From the NCBI GenBank assembly GCA_949752745.1, contig OX457031.1, forward strand, positions 18,839,424-18,903,423: a DNA stretch of 64,000 nucleotides, given 5' to 3'. Both the position numbers and the translations under genes were made by a program. Under the pieces are notes generated by a model. The model saw only the letters and a program-made list of their open reading frames with translations. It was not told where the DNA came from and did no database searches. Source of the stretch: Protula sp. h YS-2021 (Eukaryota > Annelida > Polychaeta > Sabellida > Serpulidae). How positions within the stretch are numbered: position 1 is the first letter of the stretch; the number at the start of each line of letters is the position of its first letter. Of this stretch, positions 1 through 13,421 are shown piece by piece.

Positions 1-815
1 CGATATTAGAATATGTTTTGCGATATGTGGTAAAAGGTTTTTTAAAGAACTGAATTTTAGCTATTTAAAGTTATAAGGATATCTAAAATTTAGCCGTGTA
101 TGTTATACAGATGACATATCTATTCTAAAACTTAGAATAAAGCATTCCAGGAATAAAAATTGAAGATATAGGAACTTTTACTTGCAACACCAGTATCAAT
201 TTGTTTTATCTCTGTTATACCTTGCTGCTCGAAGAAGCTGGATAAAATTTCAACACAGCTGTTGCTACATATAACCAAAATCAATACTGTCAATTAATAA
301 ATTAACTAGTCATGCCAGTTTAACAATTTTAACGGTTAATAGTTAGCAAACTGGTTTTATTATTATATTGATAAATCAAGAGTCATTATATCTGCGAGAC
401 TGAAAATGGTGATATAATAATTCTTTTACTGGTATCAACTACTGATATCAAAATAGGCTGAATAAGCTGCCCTAATATTAAATGACATTAATTCAATTAA
501 CTATTGAAATGTGCGTTTTTTTTACACCAGAGAAAGCAGTTTGTGATATCATGAAATTTAAACGATATTAATGTTTCATAAAGTAAAAGTAATCTTAGCA
601 CCGGAAAGAAAAAAACTTTCAATCATTGAGATAGCAACAGTAATTCTTTGCCGGAGCTAATTACAGAAGACAAATCGTGACAGAAGCATCATTGTGCTTT
701 AATATCAATAAATCCTGCAAAAATGCTTTGAAATTTGGGATGACACTTAATCTAAAGAAGTAATTTCTTTTTTTATTGTACACGCGATAAAATCACACCA
801 TAGTATATATATATA

Positions 816-1583
816 CCCAGTAACCACTGTGAAGTGTAATCAACCTTGGATAGACGTCGCACCTAACATCGGATAAACGTCGGGTTTTGGTTGCTTATGG
901 AAGTCGAAAGAATGTCTACCTTCCGACGTTGGAAAGACTTCGATTATGCGACGTCTAACCAACGTTGCGTAAAATTGGTGCGTCGGAAAAAGTGACTTTA
1001 TATAGACTTCGGCAAAATATTAATCTAGAATGGCCTTCACCGTTCCGTCACATTACCTGCAGCTTTAGGTCATGTCGTCACGTAGCATAGGTAAGAAGTC
1101 GATTTCCAAGAATATTTTTTTCAAAAGTAGGTGGGAAAAATCACGGAAATTCTCATATTTTGCGTCTTCCCTTTGATCTGTTTCCGAAGGGACCTGTCAT
1201 GGCTTCCATTTCTGGTGAGCGATAACAGGAGCAGGTTGTTTTTTTTTTTGTTTTTTTGAGTCCGACCTCTCAACAACGTTGAATTTTTTATATTTTTCCA
1301 ACGTCGATTTTCCGACGTCTATTCAACGTTGCACCAAAAACGTTGACAGACGTCAGAGAAGGCTGCGTTTTACTTGAGACCAAAAGCAACGTCCAAACAA
1401 CTTTGCTTATGCAATGTCTCTACAACGTGTCTACAACGTTGTGACAAAGACTTTGATACAACGTTGATCCATGGTTGCGACCATTCACAACCAAATTACA
1501 ACCACATTTACTGTTGTGGTTTAGTCGGGTTCACATCGTAACCTCAAATCAACGTTAAATGGACGTTGGAATGTTCTTTGGGT
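816..1583. mobile_element. CCCAGTAAC/GACGTC-rich element, copy 1
   Basis: Starts CCCAGTAAC and ends CTTTGGGT, with many internal CAACGTTG, GACGTC and CCGACGT motifs in both orientations. The same layout recurs at 3971, 8123 and 10856. No transposase frame is present, so it is probably non-autonomous. Confidence 0.6.
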
Positions 1584-1639
1584 GAATTAAACAGGGTGAA
1601 CCTGTTCAAATGATATTTTAGGATAGTAATATGTAATAT

Positions 1640-1765
1640 GTGGGGGTCTCATTGTCACTGCCAGGCCTCGTTACCACTGAGGTTTTCACTGTCGAAGGCT
1701 TTATTGCAACTGAGAAATCTCATTACAAACTAGATTGGCCAGTGTTTTTGTTAAAACAAAAACAG
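1640..1765. other. Short spacer without gene
   Basis: Lies between two repeat elements. The open frame that crosses it runs into the 164-bp array and looks non-coding. Confidence 0.5.
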
Positions 1766-2980
1766 ATATGTCTCCCCCGCCCCCAATCAGTCACGCGGAA
1801 AAAAATCGCCAAAAATACATTTTTAAAGAAAATGAAGAAACACTTCTCAGTAAACATTTACACGTTTTGTGATTTTTTCGTGACAAGTTTCAGCCTAATC
1901 CAACGAACCGTTTCGGAGATATCGCAACAATATGGCCAAAAAAGTTAAAAATCAAAAATTGAAAAATTCGCCAAACATACATTTTCAATGGAAATGAAAA
2001 AAAAAACTTCTTAGTAAACATTTACACGTTTTGTGAGTTCTTCCTGACAAGTGTCAGCCTAATCCAACAAACCGTTTCGGAGATATCGCAACAATATGGC
2101 CAAAAATGTTAAAATTCAAAAATTCAAAAAATCGCCAAAAATTCATTTTCAACGGAAATGAAAAGAAACTTCGTAGTAAACATTTGTACTATATTTTTGG
2201 GTTATTCCTGACAAGTTTCAGCCTAATCCAACGAACCGTTTCGGAGATATCGCAACAGTATGGCCAAAAAAGTTAAAAATCAAAAATTGAAAAATTCGCC
2301 AAACATACATTTTCAACGGAAATGAAAAAAAAAACTTCTTAGTAAACATTTACACGTTTTGTGAGTTCTTCCTGACAAGTGTCAGCCTAATCCAACAAAC
2401 CGTTTCGGAGATATCGCAACAATATGGCCAAAAACGTTAAAATTCAAAAATTAAAAAAATCGCCAAAAATTCATTTTCAACGGAAATGAAAAGGAACTTC
2501 GTAGTAAACATTTGCACTATATTTTTGGGTTATTCTTGCCAAGTTTCAGCCTAATCCAACAAACCGTTTCGGAGATATCGCAACAATATGGCCAAAAAAA
2601 GTTCAAAATCAAAAATTAAAAAATTCGCCAAAAATACACTTTCAGCAGAAATGAAGTAAAACTTCACAGCAAACATTTGCACTATATGTGTGTTGTTCTT
2701 GCCACGTTTCAGCCTGCCTAATCCAACAAACTGTTTTGGAGATATAGCCTGCCAAATTTAAAAAAATGCACAACCCCCCCCCCCCCATGTTAAAAAATTT
2801 GCCAAAAATAGAATTTTTGGGGAAACGAAAAAAAAATACCACGGGCATCATCTAGACATGTGCCCCAATATGTATGTATGTTTTGAGAAAAATCGACTGA
2901 TTAATTTCATAAGAACTCACTGCGGACAGACCGACGGACACACCAAATACTATATATGTCTCCCTTAGGGGGAGACATAT
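1766..2980. mobile_element. TIR-bounded element with six ~164-bp tandem units
   Basis: Begins ATATGTCTCCCCC (1766-1778) and ends with its exact reverse complement (2968-2980). Inside, the phrase CCGTTTCGGAGATATCGCAAC recurs near 1908, 2072, 2236, 2400 and 2563, with a diverged copy near 2730, giving a period of about 164 bp. The end carries GACAGACCGACGGACA and an 11-bp-stem hairpin (2954-2980). No protein is encoded. Confidence 0.75.
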
Positions 2981-3276
2981 AATGAGGAACAGCGCCAAGA
3001 CTGAGGGGGCCACACATCCACCACGACACCGCAGGTCGACTTAAGATCTTGAAATGACAATTGCTCCTTTGGGGCAAAATAGGGTCTTATGAGAACAGAA
3101 TCTAATACATAAACGACTAGTAATCTCAGAGGAAGCGTGAGGTGGTCGTAACATACCTGTGGTGACAAGGGGTCCATCTGACCCATTGCCCACTACTCCT
3201 GCAGACCTCACATTTCACATAATACTTAAAACTTAGACCTTGAACACCAAATTTTATACCACAACAACATGGAATA

Positions 3277-3850
3277 TCACACATCAGTAGCCACATTGGA
3301 ATCCACACCACCTTTTAAATGCGCAGGCTGTTGCTCAGAAGCATTTACTGTTCCATAACTTTCCTTTGGTCCGCTGATTAGAATATCTTTTGATGTGACA
3401 TAATAGGGCTTCTTATTGTCCTTGTTCGCAGGTTCTGCCTTAAATGAGGACGTTGTGCTGGAGTTTGTTGACGCTATGCTGTCATTCGTATTGCGAGTTG
3501 TCATATTATCGCCCACATTGTTGTTATTGTTTTGGGCGCTTGCTGTGATGTCCACCGGATCATGCCGCGTACGTGGAGTCGGTAACGGGGTCTGCCATAT
3601 GTGCTCATAGTCATTTCCCTCCACTTCCACTGTCTTCTTCAAGCTATAATGTCTGGGGACATGGGGGCTTCTCCGAATGGTCATCGTGTGTTGCTGTTCC
3701 CGTGCCGCGTCGACTGTGGAAGGTAAAGGCACTTTCGAGTGTTGTGGAGGCACGGGACATGTGCAGCGAAGCTCATATTCTTCCGGTGGCTGGCGTCTAA
3801 TTAGCCGTGTTTGCGTATTATACGTCGCGTTGTAGTCATAATTGTATCGC
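3277..3850 (-). CDS. Exon 9: cytoplasmic tail and stop codon
   Basis: Residues 351-541 with TGA at 3279-3277. The acceptor is TGTTCTGTTTTAG. The tail is low in hydrophobic residues and rich in Asn, Ser, Thr and Pro, with tyrosines in YELR (376), YEHI (432), YYVT (490-491) and YGTV (506), a poly-Asn run, and C-terminal TDV, a class I PDZ ligand. No known catalytic domain is visible. I did not find a clear poly(A) signal before the repeat element ending at 2980. Confidence 0.85.
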
Positions 3851-6800
3851 CTAAAACAGAACATTCAACGTATAATGTTTCATGTGCATCTGTTAAAAAA
3901 TCAGTTATTAGAAACCTAGCGAGACTGTGTGCCCTTTAGTTCTCTTTCTATGAAAAATATAGTTTCACGCCCCAGTAAACCGAGTAAACCTTGCGAATTT
4001 GTATCAACTTTGGATGAATGCCGTACTCGACGTCGGTCAACGTCGGGTTTTGATTGCAAATGGAAGTCGAAACAAACGTCTACGAGTATCTCCGTGGTAT
4101 TTTGTGGACACTGGGAAAACGATGTTGTATATAGGTCGGGAAAATATAAATCTAGATTCGCCGTCCAGACAGCAATGATCATAGTGTGGTCACCCCTCCG
4201 TCACAGTATCCCAACCTTAGGTCATTCGTTCAGACAGGATATGTAATTTAGCCGAAACCCATGAATAGTTTTCAAACGTTACTATCAATTACGTTGGCAA
4301 AGATGTTGACTTGTGGTCGCGACCAATCACAACCAAATTACAACCAGAGTTAATGCTGTGTTTTGCTCGGGTCGACGTCAGAACAACAAATCGACGTTAG
4401 ACGGACCTTAAAATTTTACTTGGGAGCTTAGAAAAATGCAGCGATAAACGAAGTGGCTATTCGGACCACCACAACTGATCTAAGATGCATGCATGTACTG
4501 ATAAAATCAAATTGTTTTATATTTGTACGGAATTCAATGAAAATATCTTGTATTATCGTCCAGTTTTATGGTGAACTTTTGTAGTTTGAGATTCCACAAA
4601 AACAGTACGCATTAAAAGAGGGGAACTACATTTTAAAAATCCATCCGCTCTGCGCTATTACATGTCTTTGTTTGGACGTAGTGCAAATGGCACAAACTGT
4701 TAAAAAGGAAGTCAATTTAAATTCGGCACCAAACAAAACTAGCTAGTTATTTTATCTTTTCGCCTTTTTTTTTGGTGATCTCCCAGCAATGTAGGAGGGG
4801 CGCAAAGATGTTTGCGTTAAATTCAGAGGGGAGGGGGTCACTTGGTTAAAGGCGAAAATTTTGAGGTCAGACGTGTTGCGCGAAAATATCAACTTCGTTT
4901 TAAAAAAGGTGGGAGGGAGTGTGGGGAAAGAGGATAATTATCATTAGGTACTCTGTGTTTCCCACAAAAAGGGGGAAGGTTCTTTCGAAAATTGCACTCC
5001 GCGTTTGGTTAAAAAGGGTATTATTTAGACCTTAGCCCTCCCCATTTAAGGTTCGATTTAAGATGTCATGGACACGCATGGTGACCAGTTGCTACACGAG
5101 AACCCTCCGGGGTTGCCAGGTTTACTTGATGTTAATATTTTCATGGGTTATACATTTGAATCGGTTATCTGAGAACTAGCGTTACCTGCTGTATCTGATA
5201 ACTCCTATCACAACGATTAGACTACACACGACCAGCGCTGCACCGATTATAATGGCAATGGCCAATCCTGTCAAACGTAAACAAAAATGTCGTTAACAAA
5301 TAAAAGAATACAGGAAATCTGCGTATTCAGGGATTCCATGGAATCCCTAGGGAATTTGTGTAATGAGGGAAAATTTCAAAATTTCTTTTTGATTTATCAT
5401 TGAACGAAGTGTTCCTTCAAGATGGAAAATAGACAATTTCCTCGAGTCTCTTCCTTTATATTGAGGACACCAGAACTCATTTCGAATCTTTTTGTATCAT
5501 AACTGCTCTTTAATTTTAAGAGTTACATGAAAATGTTCAAAATCTCCGAACGGCTCTTTATCTTAAGAGGCATTGTTACATGAAAATGTTCAAAATCTCC
5601 GAACGTATAACCGTTACATGCAGTTTCTAGGGATTTCATGACATCCCTGATGACACAAATTCCCTGTGACAAATTTATTTCAATTTAAAATAAACAATGT
5701 AATAACAGAACTTATATTTAATGGCTGACATAAACACACAGAATTTTGACATCCCTTGTCCTACACTGTTGTATGACAAAGATATATTTGGATTTCCTCT
5801 TCAGCATTTATTTGGATTTCCTGTCCAGACAATAGATAAAACGTTGACATTTAACTGTTGTTTATTTTTTTTTCAAAGTAATTCATGTTTGACATTAAAC
5901 GCTAGCCTCTCTGATAAAGGCAAGGACTGCCTTTCTTTTAAACCAGAGCCATAATTCGTAGACTTTTTGCTAAGATACTCGGCTTACCATAGGGGATATC
6001 ATCGCTTTCTTCATTTCCTTCTTTATGATTCTCTTGCTTTGCTGAAATAATTATTAAAAACATACGTAGTCATGGGATGCCTTTTGGGAAAAAAAATCTT
6101 TGGTTTTGGCTTGTCAGATAAGGTTCTTTTGCATGTGCAAGAACTGTATCTATTATCCTGGTGCATGCAAAACAATGCCAGTACCAATGACTGCGAAAAC
6201 ATTTAGCAGAAACTGGCTTATGTTGGAGTCAATATGAAATATTATTGCCAGTAAGAAAATGTCCTCTAGGTCAATATTTTCCTCTCTGGTTTATAATATC
6301 TCCATGTTGACTCGAAATAAGTCACTATCCGCTTTGTTACGTGACTCTACCGGAGCAGTTAACAACTAGACCGAATTTCGCTACACGTAGCGAAATAGCA
6401 CCCACTTGCAAGGGCAGAGACACAACATATTTGGTCAAAGACACATTTTTCAGTGTTTAGATATAGTTGTCAGCTTCCGGATTATTATCTTGAACGAGGC
6501 AATCGAAGTGAATATAACGTAACCTCATTTGGGCACAAATAAATCAAATTCAGTTTTCTAACCGTTTTTGAGATACTGGTCAACTTAAGTTTTTGACCTT
6601 GACCATGATGGAGGAGGTCAAGATCACAGAGGTACCTCTTATGTAACATCTTTTCGGCCCAAAGGGTCTAAAATAAGCTCAAAATCGCTCCATCTCTAAC
6701 CGTTTTTGAGATAATAGTCAATTTCCGGTTTTTGACCTTGAATGTGACCCAGAAGCTCAAGGTCACCGAGGTACCGCTTGTGTGAAGTTGTTTAGGCCCA

Positions 6801-9800
6801 AAGGGTCGAACATGAGCTCAAAATCGCTCTGTCTCTAACCGTTTTCGAGGTAATAGTCAACTTCCGGTTTTTGACCTTGACCGTGACCCAGAAGGTCAAG
6901 GTCACCGAGGTACCTCTTATGTAACGTTGTTTAGGCCCAAATGGTCGAAAATGAGCTCAAAATCGCTCTATCTCTAACCGTTTTCGAGATAATAGTCAAC
7001 TTCCGGTTTTTGACCTTGACCGTGACCCAGAAGGTCAAGGTCAAAAACCTAGATGTCTGAACATTAACATTCAAATTACAAGATTTCTACGCCTACCGCG
7101 TGTAAAAGTACAGAAACAAAGCATCTAAATTTATGCTATAAAAACAGGTATTCTTTCTGGAAAGCGCATATGCACCCAAGTAATTTATATCCACAATAAT
7201 TCTTATAAATAAGACGATATACTAAAACCTAACTTACCAAATGAACAGTTTCCACGCTTCCCCACCCATTTATGACCTTCACATTTCATGTGCCACGTGA
7301 TTCCTCCATGGTTACAACCCATGGAGGCGGTGTCTGAGGAAGAACGCTTGTACCACACAACTTCTGTCGCTATTTCGTCTGGGCATCCCAGTACTGTGAA
7401 ATATAAGCATTGATAGTTAAAAGATCTAAATTCTAATCCGGCGGAGCGTAAACCCCTGTACTTCAGAGATACTTTTTCTTTTCCTGTTAAAAATAAATAA
7501 TAATATATAACTAAAAAGCTGCGGTATAACCAACGTTATCAAGAAAAATGTGAATGTTATGCTTACAAATATAAGGTATTTTTGAAGTTTATTACAGTAT
7601 CTGTGACGTATTTTCCCAGTTGCGAATCCAAGTTAGTATCTAGGCTGATACAAAAAAAAAAAAAAAAAAGAAAAGAAAAAAAGCACGGTTTCTTGGTTGC
7701 ATTTATGTATTAATTTTGAACCGGAGCCAAATATTATGGCAGGATTTACACATTTGTTGTCATCACACCTTCGAAATATATCGCGAAAGGAGGCTTCGTT
7801 TCGTCTGCTGCCAGGCTGATGTTGACCTTGTGTGCACTCGTGTGTATCACGTGATAATCACGTGCATGTCCTCCGCAAATCATCGTCGGATTTACATGCT
7901 GGTCGTCTTCTATTAAGCCGTAATCTCTACAAGCCTTAAATTAAATGAAACAATAAAGTCATTTTAAAAAGAAAACAAAGAACAACTACTAAGTATTTTA
8001 ATTGTTTCCTTGAACAATATGTGTAAAATATTGTTCTTGCCAACTGTCCTCAATAACGCTACATTATCAGTTACTCAAGTGCTCTTAGGCAACTTGTGAC
8101 AAGGAGAAACTATCGGCGCCTACCCAGTAAACATTCCGACGTTCAATTAACGCCGGGCTTTGCTTGTTTATGGAAGTCGAAACAGCGCTTGCCTTCCGTC
8201 GTTGGAGAGACGCCGATTATTCGACGTCTATTCAATATTGCGTAAAGGTTGTAAATGGAAGTCGAAATAATGACATATCCGACGTTGTTTAGATGTCGGG
8301 AAAGCGACGTTGTGTAGAAGTAGGGAATTGCCGTCAAGACAGCGATAATCACAGTGTGTTCACCCTCCGTTGCTGTACACCCACCCTTGGGTCATCCAGT
8401 CACGCAGGATAGTATGAAGGCGATTTCCATGGATATTTTTCAAAAGCAGGTTTGGAAAGACCATTTTACGTCTTCGTTTCGGTCTGCATTTCAAAGCGAC
8501 CTTTCATTGGTGCCGTTTTCAGTGTGCGATAACACAAGGCGATTATTTTTGGGTGAGTCCGAGTTTTATACAACGCCCATTTTCCAACGTCTATCTATCG
8601 TTGAAATAAAGACGTTGATTGGAGACCGGAAAAAAATGGAGTTTTGGTCGACCAAAACTAACCTCTTAACAACGTTGTTTCCCAACGCCTATTCGACGGT
8701 TGTGTCAAAGGGGCTGGGTTAGAAGTTGATCTGTGGCGGCGACCAATCACAAGCAAGGTAAAACCGGAGTTAATGTTGTGGTTTGGTCGGATCGACGTCG
8801 CAACCTCAAATTGACGTAGTGCAAACCTTAGAATATACATGCTCAATGTATACGTTGTAAAATGTGTGGCCTTTTTGTTTTCAATTTTCGCTCGCCGTGC
8901 ATCCCACAGGTTTCAGAAAAAGTACTCCGTTCCCACGATTCGTTTCAATAAATTTACCTTTGCAGAAGAGCCATCGGTATATACTCCTGCATTGTGGCCT
9001 TTTCTCCGCACACTGAAATCCAGTAACGTTATGTTGATTGTTTGGCCTGGCTTGGCATGGAGTTGCCATGGTGAAAGAGGACTCCCACAGCCGGTCGCTA
9101 TGGTAACACTACTTGCCAAATAACCACTTTCCTCTGTGACGTCATAATGTGGCAGGTGATCACAATTGGACACAAGAGGTGTAAACACTGCAAAAAAGGC
9201 GAAATTTAACTTTGTTGAAGAAACAGCCTAATTGTCCTAACCCCCGTTTCCTTCTCCCCCTTCTCGTTTTATTGGAAATAAAATTTTCTTCTTGCAAAAC
9301 AGTTTTCGCCAAAAGATTCTGCTTCTTATTTCAGAAGGCTTCTTAGTCGTAAAAATGGAAAATTTCTTGCAACAGATCTATATTAACGTCAAAATACCTT
9401 GAGATTTTATATAAATAGTTTTTCCCAGACTTTTATTAACGCTTGACAAGCCTTTGGCTTGCAAGGGCTTTTTGAATTTGCATGAGCAGCCGTTGGTATC
9501 TTTTTCTTCTTGGCAGTAATCGGATTTCCTATGTCATCTCCTCCCCTGGCACTATGGGCCCTAGGGCCACGAAACTTGGGACTTGGGTAGATCTTGATAT
9601 GAACGTGTGCACGACACTTTTTATTTTCGATTTCGTTTTCTTGCTTAAAACGCCATGTAAAAAGAGTGTATTTTTTCAAGTAAATGCCCAGCATTTAACG
9701 CCCAGCACAGAACACACAGTTGTTCAGCTTTGTGCGAGCTCTCACTGCGAAAATAACACGGCGCATGCCTGATCAGTCAAGCAAAAACCAAACGCTCACT

Positions 9801-12800
9801 CGGCTTATAAGACGTATTCAAGCTGTGTTGTTTGCAATATATTATTCAAGAAATAACCCATTGAAGGAAGTATTTTTGCGTTTTAAATTTTGTCAAGTGT
9901 TTAACATTTCGCTAGCAAATAAGGTTCTATAGTTTCTCCATTTAAATTTAATGAACCTCAGGTTTTGTACATATCTCAAATCTCTGTTTGTAATGACTGG
10001 TCTGCAGAGGTTTTCTCTAAAACCAAAAACAATGAATAACTTTTTGGGACAGACAAAATCATACTGCCTGTTCTTCCTAGTACTTCTTTCCTGCTTCATT
10101 ATTTATGTTTGATGAAAAACAACGTTAAATTATAAGACTTTAAAATATGAATTTAGAATGATATTTAGTACAAGCAAACTGTAAGCTTGTCGAAGTGAAA
10201 AGTGAATTCAAATTGCGATTAAAATGCAAGATCGAAATAACAACTTGCAAGTAAAAAAAGTTATTGTATCCTTTAAAGGGAAATGCGGGTATCTCACCCA
10301 CAATTGACATTTCCTTCATATGTTCACAGTTCAATGCTTTGAGGGTATACATTAAAAAATTGCAAAGACAAAGGGGGGTCACCGATGTTATAAGAGAAAT
10401 AAAGACACTGAAAGGTCGCGTACTTTTACTGTACAAACCATTGGGAAAACCAAGAAATTTCAATCAAAATGCAAAATTCACACATAACCAAAATTGACAA
10501 TTGCCTCATTTTTTCCCTATTTGAAGAACACAACATACGAAATGTTTTAAGTAAATAAAAAAATATATATCACCGTATCAATAAGAGAATTATACAATCT
10601 TTTTGATGAAATCCCATTGACTCAATGGTAAAATGGTGAACACAGTGTAATATGATTTTAATGGGCAAGATATCAACACAGAACCTTCTAGGAATAAAAT
10701 ATCAACACAGGCCATTTCTTGACACGCCCCTTTTTGTCTTAAAAAAGAATTTTTTCGATCCAGATGGATTTCGTAGTTATTTATACTGAGTAAACATGGA
10801 TTCAAACTCAGCCATGTTCAATGTTCATCGCATTTCGGTCGCTAGATGGCGCAGACCCAGCAAACATTAAGACGTCAGAATGACGTCGGGTCGACGTCGT
10901 GATCCGACGTTTCCGACGTCGGACTGACGTGCCGGTTTTGGTTGTATATGAAATGGAACCGACGTCGGGTTTTTTCAACGTCAGAATGACCTAAATCCGA
11001 CGTCGGAATTAAGTCGGTTTTAGGTTGTATATGAAATTGGAACCGACGTCGGATTCCGACCTGAAACTGACTAGAGTTATATAATTAATAGATAAGTAAT
11101 CATTCAACTGCTGTTGTGAAATACATACGAAAGCATTTTCCATGTACATTTTTACAATCTAGGAAGAAAAATACCGACGCGCCATCAAAATTCTAAAATT
11201 CCATGTAAAAATTACGTTTTTTCTTCCCCTTTTTCAAAATGACTTCCATTTCCGGTGAACGACAATAATGTTCATCGGTTTTTGGTCGTTTTTGCAACGT
11301 CGGAATGACGTCAGAAAACCGACGTCGCCTCGAATAAAGTCGGGTTTTGGGCTAATAGGTCAGAATATGGTTGTGAAGTCGTCGCGACCAAAATCCAACC
11401 TTTTTCAACCAAAAAGGACGTCGGTTGTTTGCTGGGGAGATTTCCCTTTAAAACAGAAAGTCCATTTTGAAATTACAAAACTAGGTGATTAATTCCATGC
11501 AGTGGTGAAGCGCTACAGAGTTCAGAAACACTGTTTAAATAATCACATGGCTCTAGTGCGAAATGTTGAATTTCTCTTTAACGTCTCACTTTCAATAATA
11601 GAAGTATACCCCCCAAAACAGTTTGCAATTCGGACCTGTATTTTATCGAATTATCTTAGACATTTATTTAATTATTTTTGTATTTTTTTTTTGTATTTGG
11701 AGAAAAAAGGATTTAAACTAAAAGGAGAAAAATACAAAGAAAATAATTGATTTATGCAATTGTTTTTGTATTCAAAATCCAGTGAGAAAATACGATGTGG
11801 TAAGCTGGATACACATATACAGTACTCTACCCGTCCCACCCCCACCCCCCACCCCGAAAAAAAAAATAAATAAATAAAAAAAATCATCCACAGAATATTT
11901 TGCTATGAATTGAAATAACATGTTACTCTCATTCGTCATGAAAGGCCATAGGAGGTTACTCTCATCAATAATGAAAGGCAAATGGTTGCCAAGTATGAAT
12001 GGTAAACCCTCCCCCTCCCCCCTCTCCCTCCCCCCTCTCCCTCCCCCTCCCCCCTCTCCCTCGCCCCTGGATCGAGTCCTGTACCTTGTTGACACGTGTA
12101 AGACACGTTCAGGTAGTTCTTGAGGGAAGCAAGGCAGGGCTCAGTGGCCTCCAGGTCGGCATTCGGAACAAACACCTCGCACCTCTCGTCTCCTGAGCAA
12201 GCCCTGCCAAATGGTAAACAAAAAACATGGAAATGGTGTCCTTTCCTATATAAGGTAACGACAGAAAGTATATTTTTTCTAGGGGAGAGGGGTGAGGAGG
12301 ACAGGGGTGGGTATGTTGGGAAGGATAAGTTTTTCAACTGAATATTGTGTTTGGTAAAGCAGCTAGTTCCCTCCCGCACTGAAACACTGGACTAGCGTCT
12401 GTGGTTTTCTTTTGTTTTTATTTTTAAATTACGCTTCTTTTTTTTTTTTTTTTTTTTTGGAGCGGGGGGTAGATGTCTAGAATTTCAGCCATATCAATTC
12501 GGATTCCTTTTTAAGATTTCACAACTCCTTAGTTCAATCACACAAAACGATCAAAGCAAGCAAGTTAACCATGTGCATTGACCTCCAGCTCTCATACAAA
12601 GTCGGCACTTCCCACCAGCCAATATGCTACACATTATTATTCTACAGACTGATAAGTGTTGAAATTACCATAAACTAAATCGTAAAGTTTGATTTAGATA
12701 TTTAGATATCGTTATCAATATGAGTAATATGACGTCGGATATCACGCAATTACGCTTATCGAAGAGATATCTACATTTCAATCAGCACTATCACTTTCTC

Positions 12801-13339
12801 CACTACTGCACCATGGCAGATCGGGAACTGGTGTCGCGGGGGTTGGGGGGGAAGGTTGGTAAATGTTTTAAGGAAGTAAAAATATGTTTTATTGGGTGGG
12901 GGAGAATGCTTATGTTATAATCTTTTCCCAAAAACCATTTGAGTGTCCAGCACAACTGAGGAGCAAGCAGTCCAAAAGGCCTGGAAAATAGATCACCCCG
13001 AAAATAGGCGCAACAATTTTTATTTTACCCTCATCAGAAGCCCACCTATAAGACAACATAAATAAAAATTCCCTTCAATCGTTGCTTTCATAAGAAAGAT
13101 GCAGGAGGTGTGTATGTGTGTGGGAATGATCTCGGGGTGTGTCTGTTGGGAGTGGAGGGGGTGGGGGGGGGGAATCTGGATGAGTAGGGGATCTGGGCGT
13201 GTGTACGTGGGGCAGGGGAGGATCCGGGTGTATGTGTTTCTTGGATCCGGGTGTGTGCGTGTTGGGGGTAGGGGGAGTCTGGGTGTGTGTGTGTGTGTGT
13301 GTGTGTGGCGGGGGGAGGGGCTCCGGGTTTATGTGTCGG

Positions 13340-13421
<82 letters not shown>

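Noticed and set aside
1640..1948. 102-codon plus frame
   Set aside because: Mostly runs through the 164-bp tandem array; composition is not protein-like.
3416..3800. Plus-strand frames opposite exon 9
   Set aside because: Shadows of the receptor tail on the minus strand, which has matching splice phase and motifs.
8354..8722. 122-codon plus frame
   Set aside because: Lies within the GACGTC-rich mobile element, whose other copies do not keep the frame.
12003..12066. Pro/Ser-rich coding exon on plus
   Set aside because: Low-complexity C-rich tract in a receptor intron; the frame is compositional.
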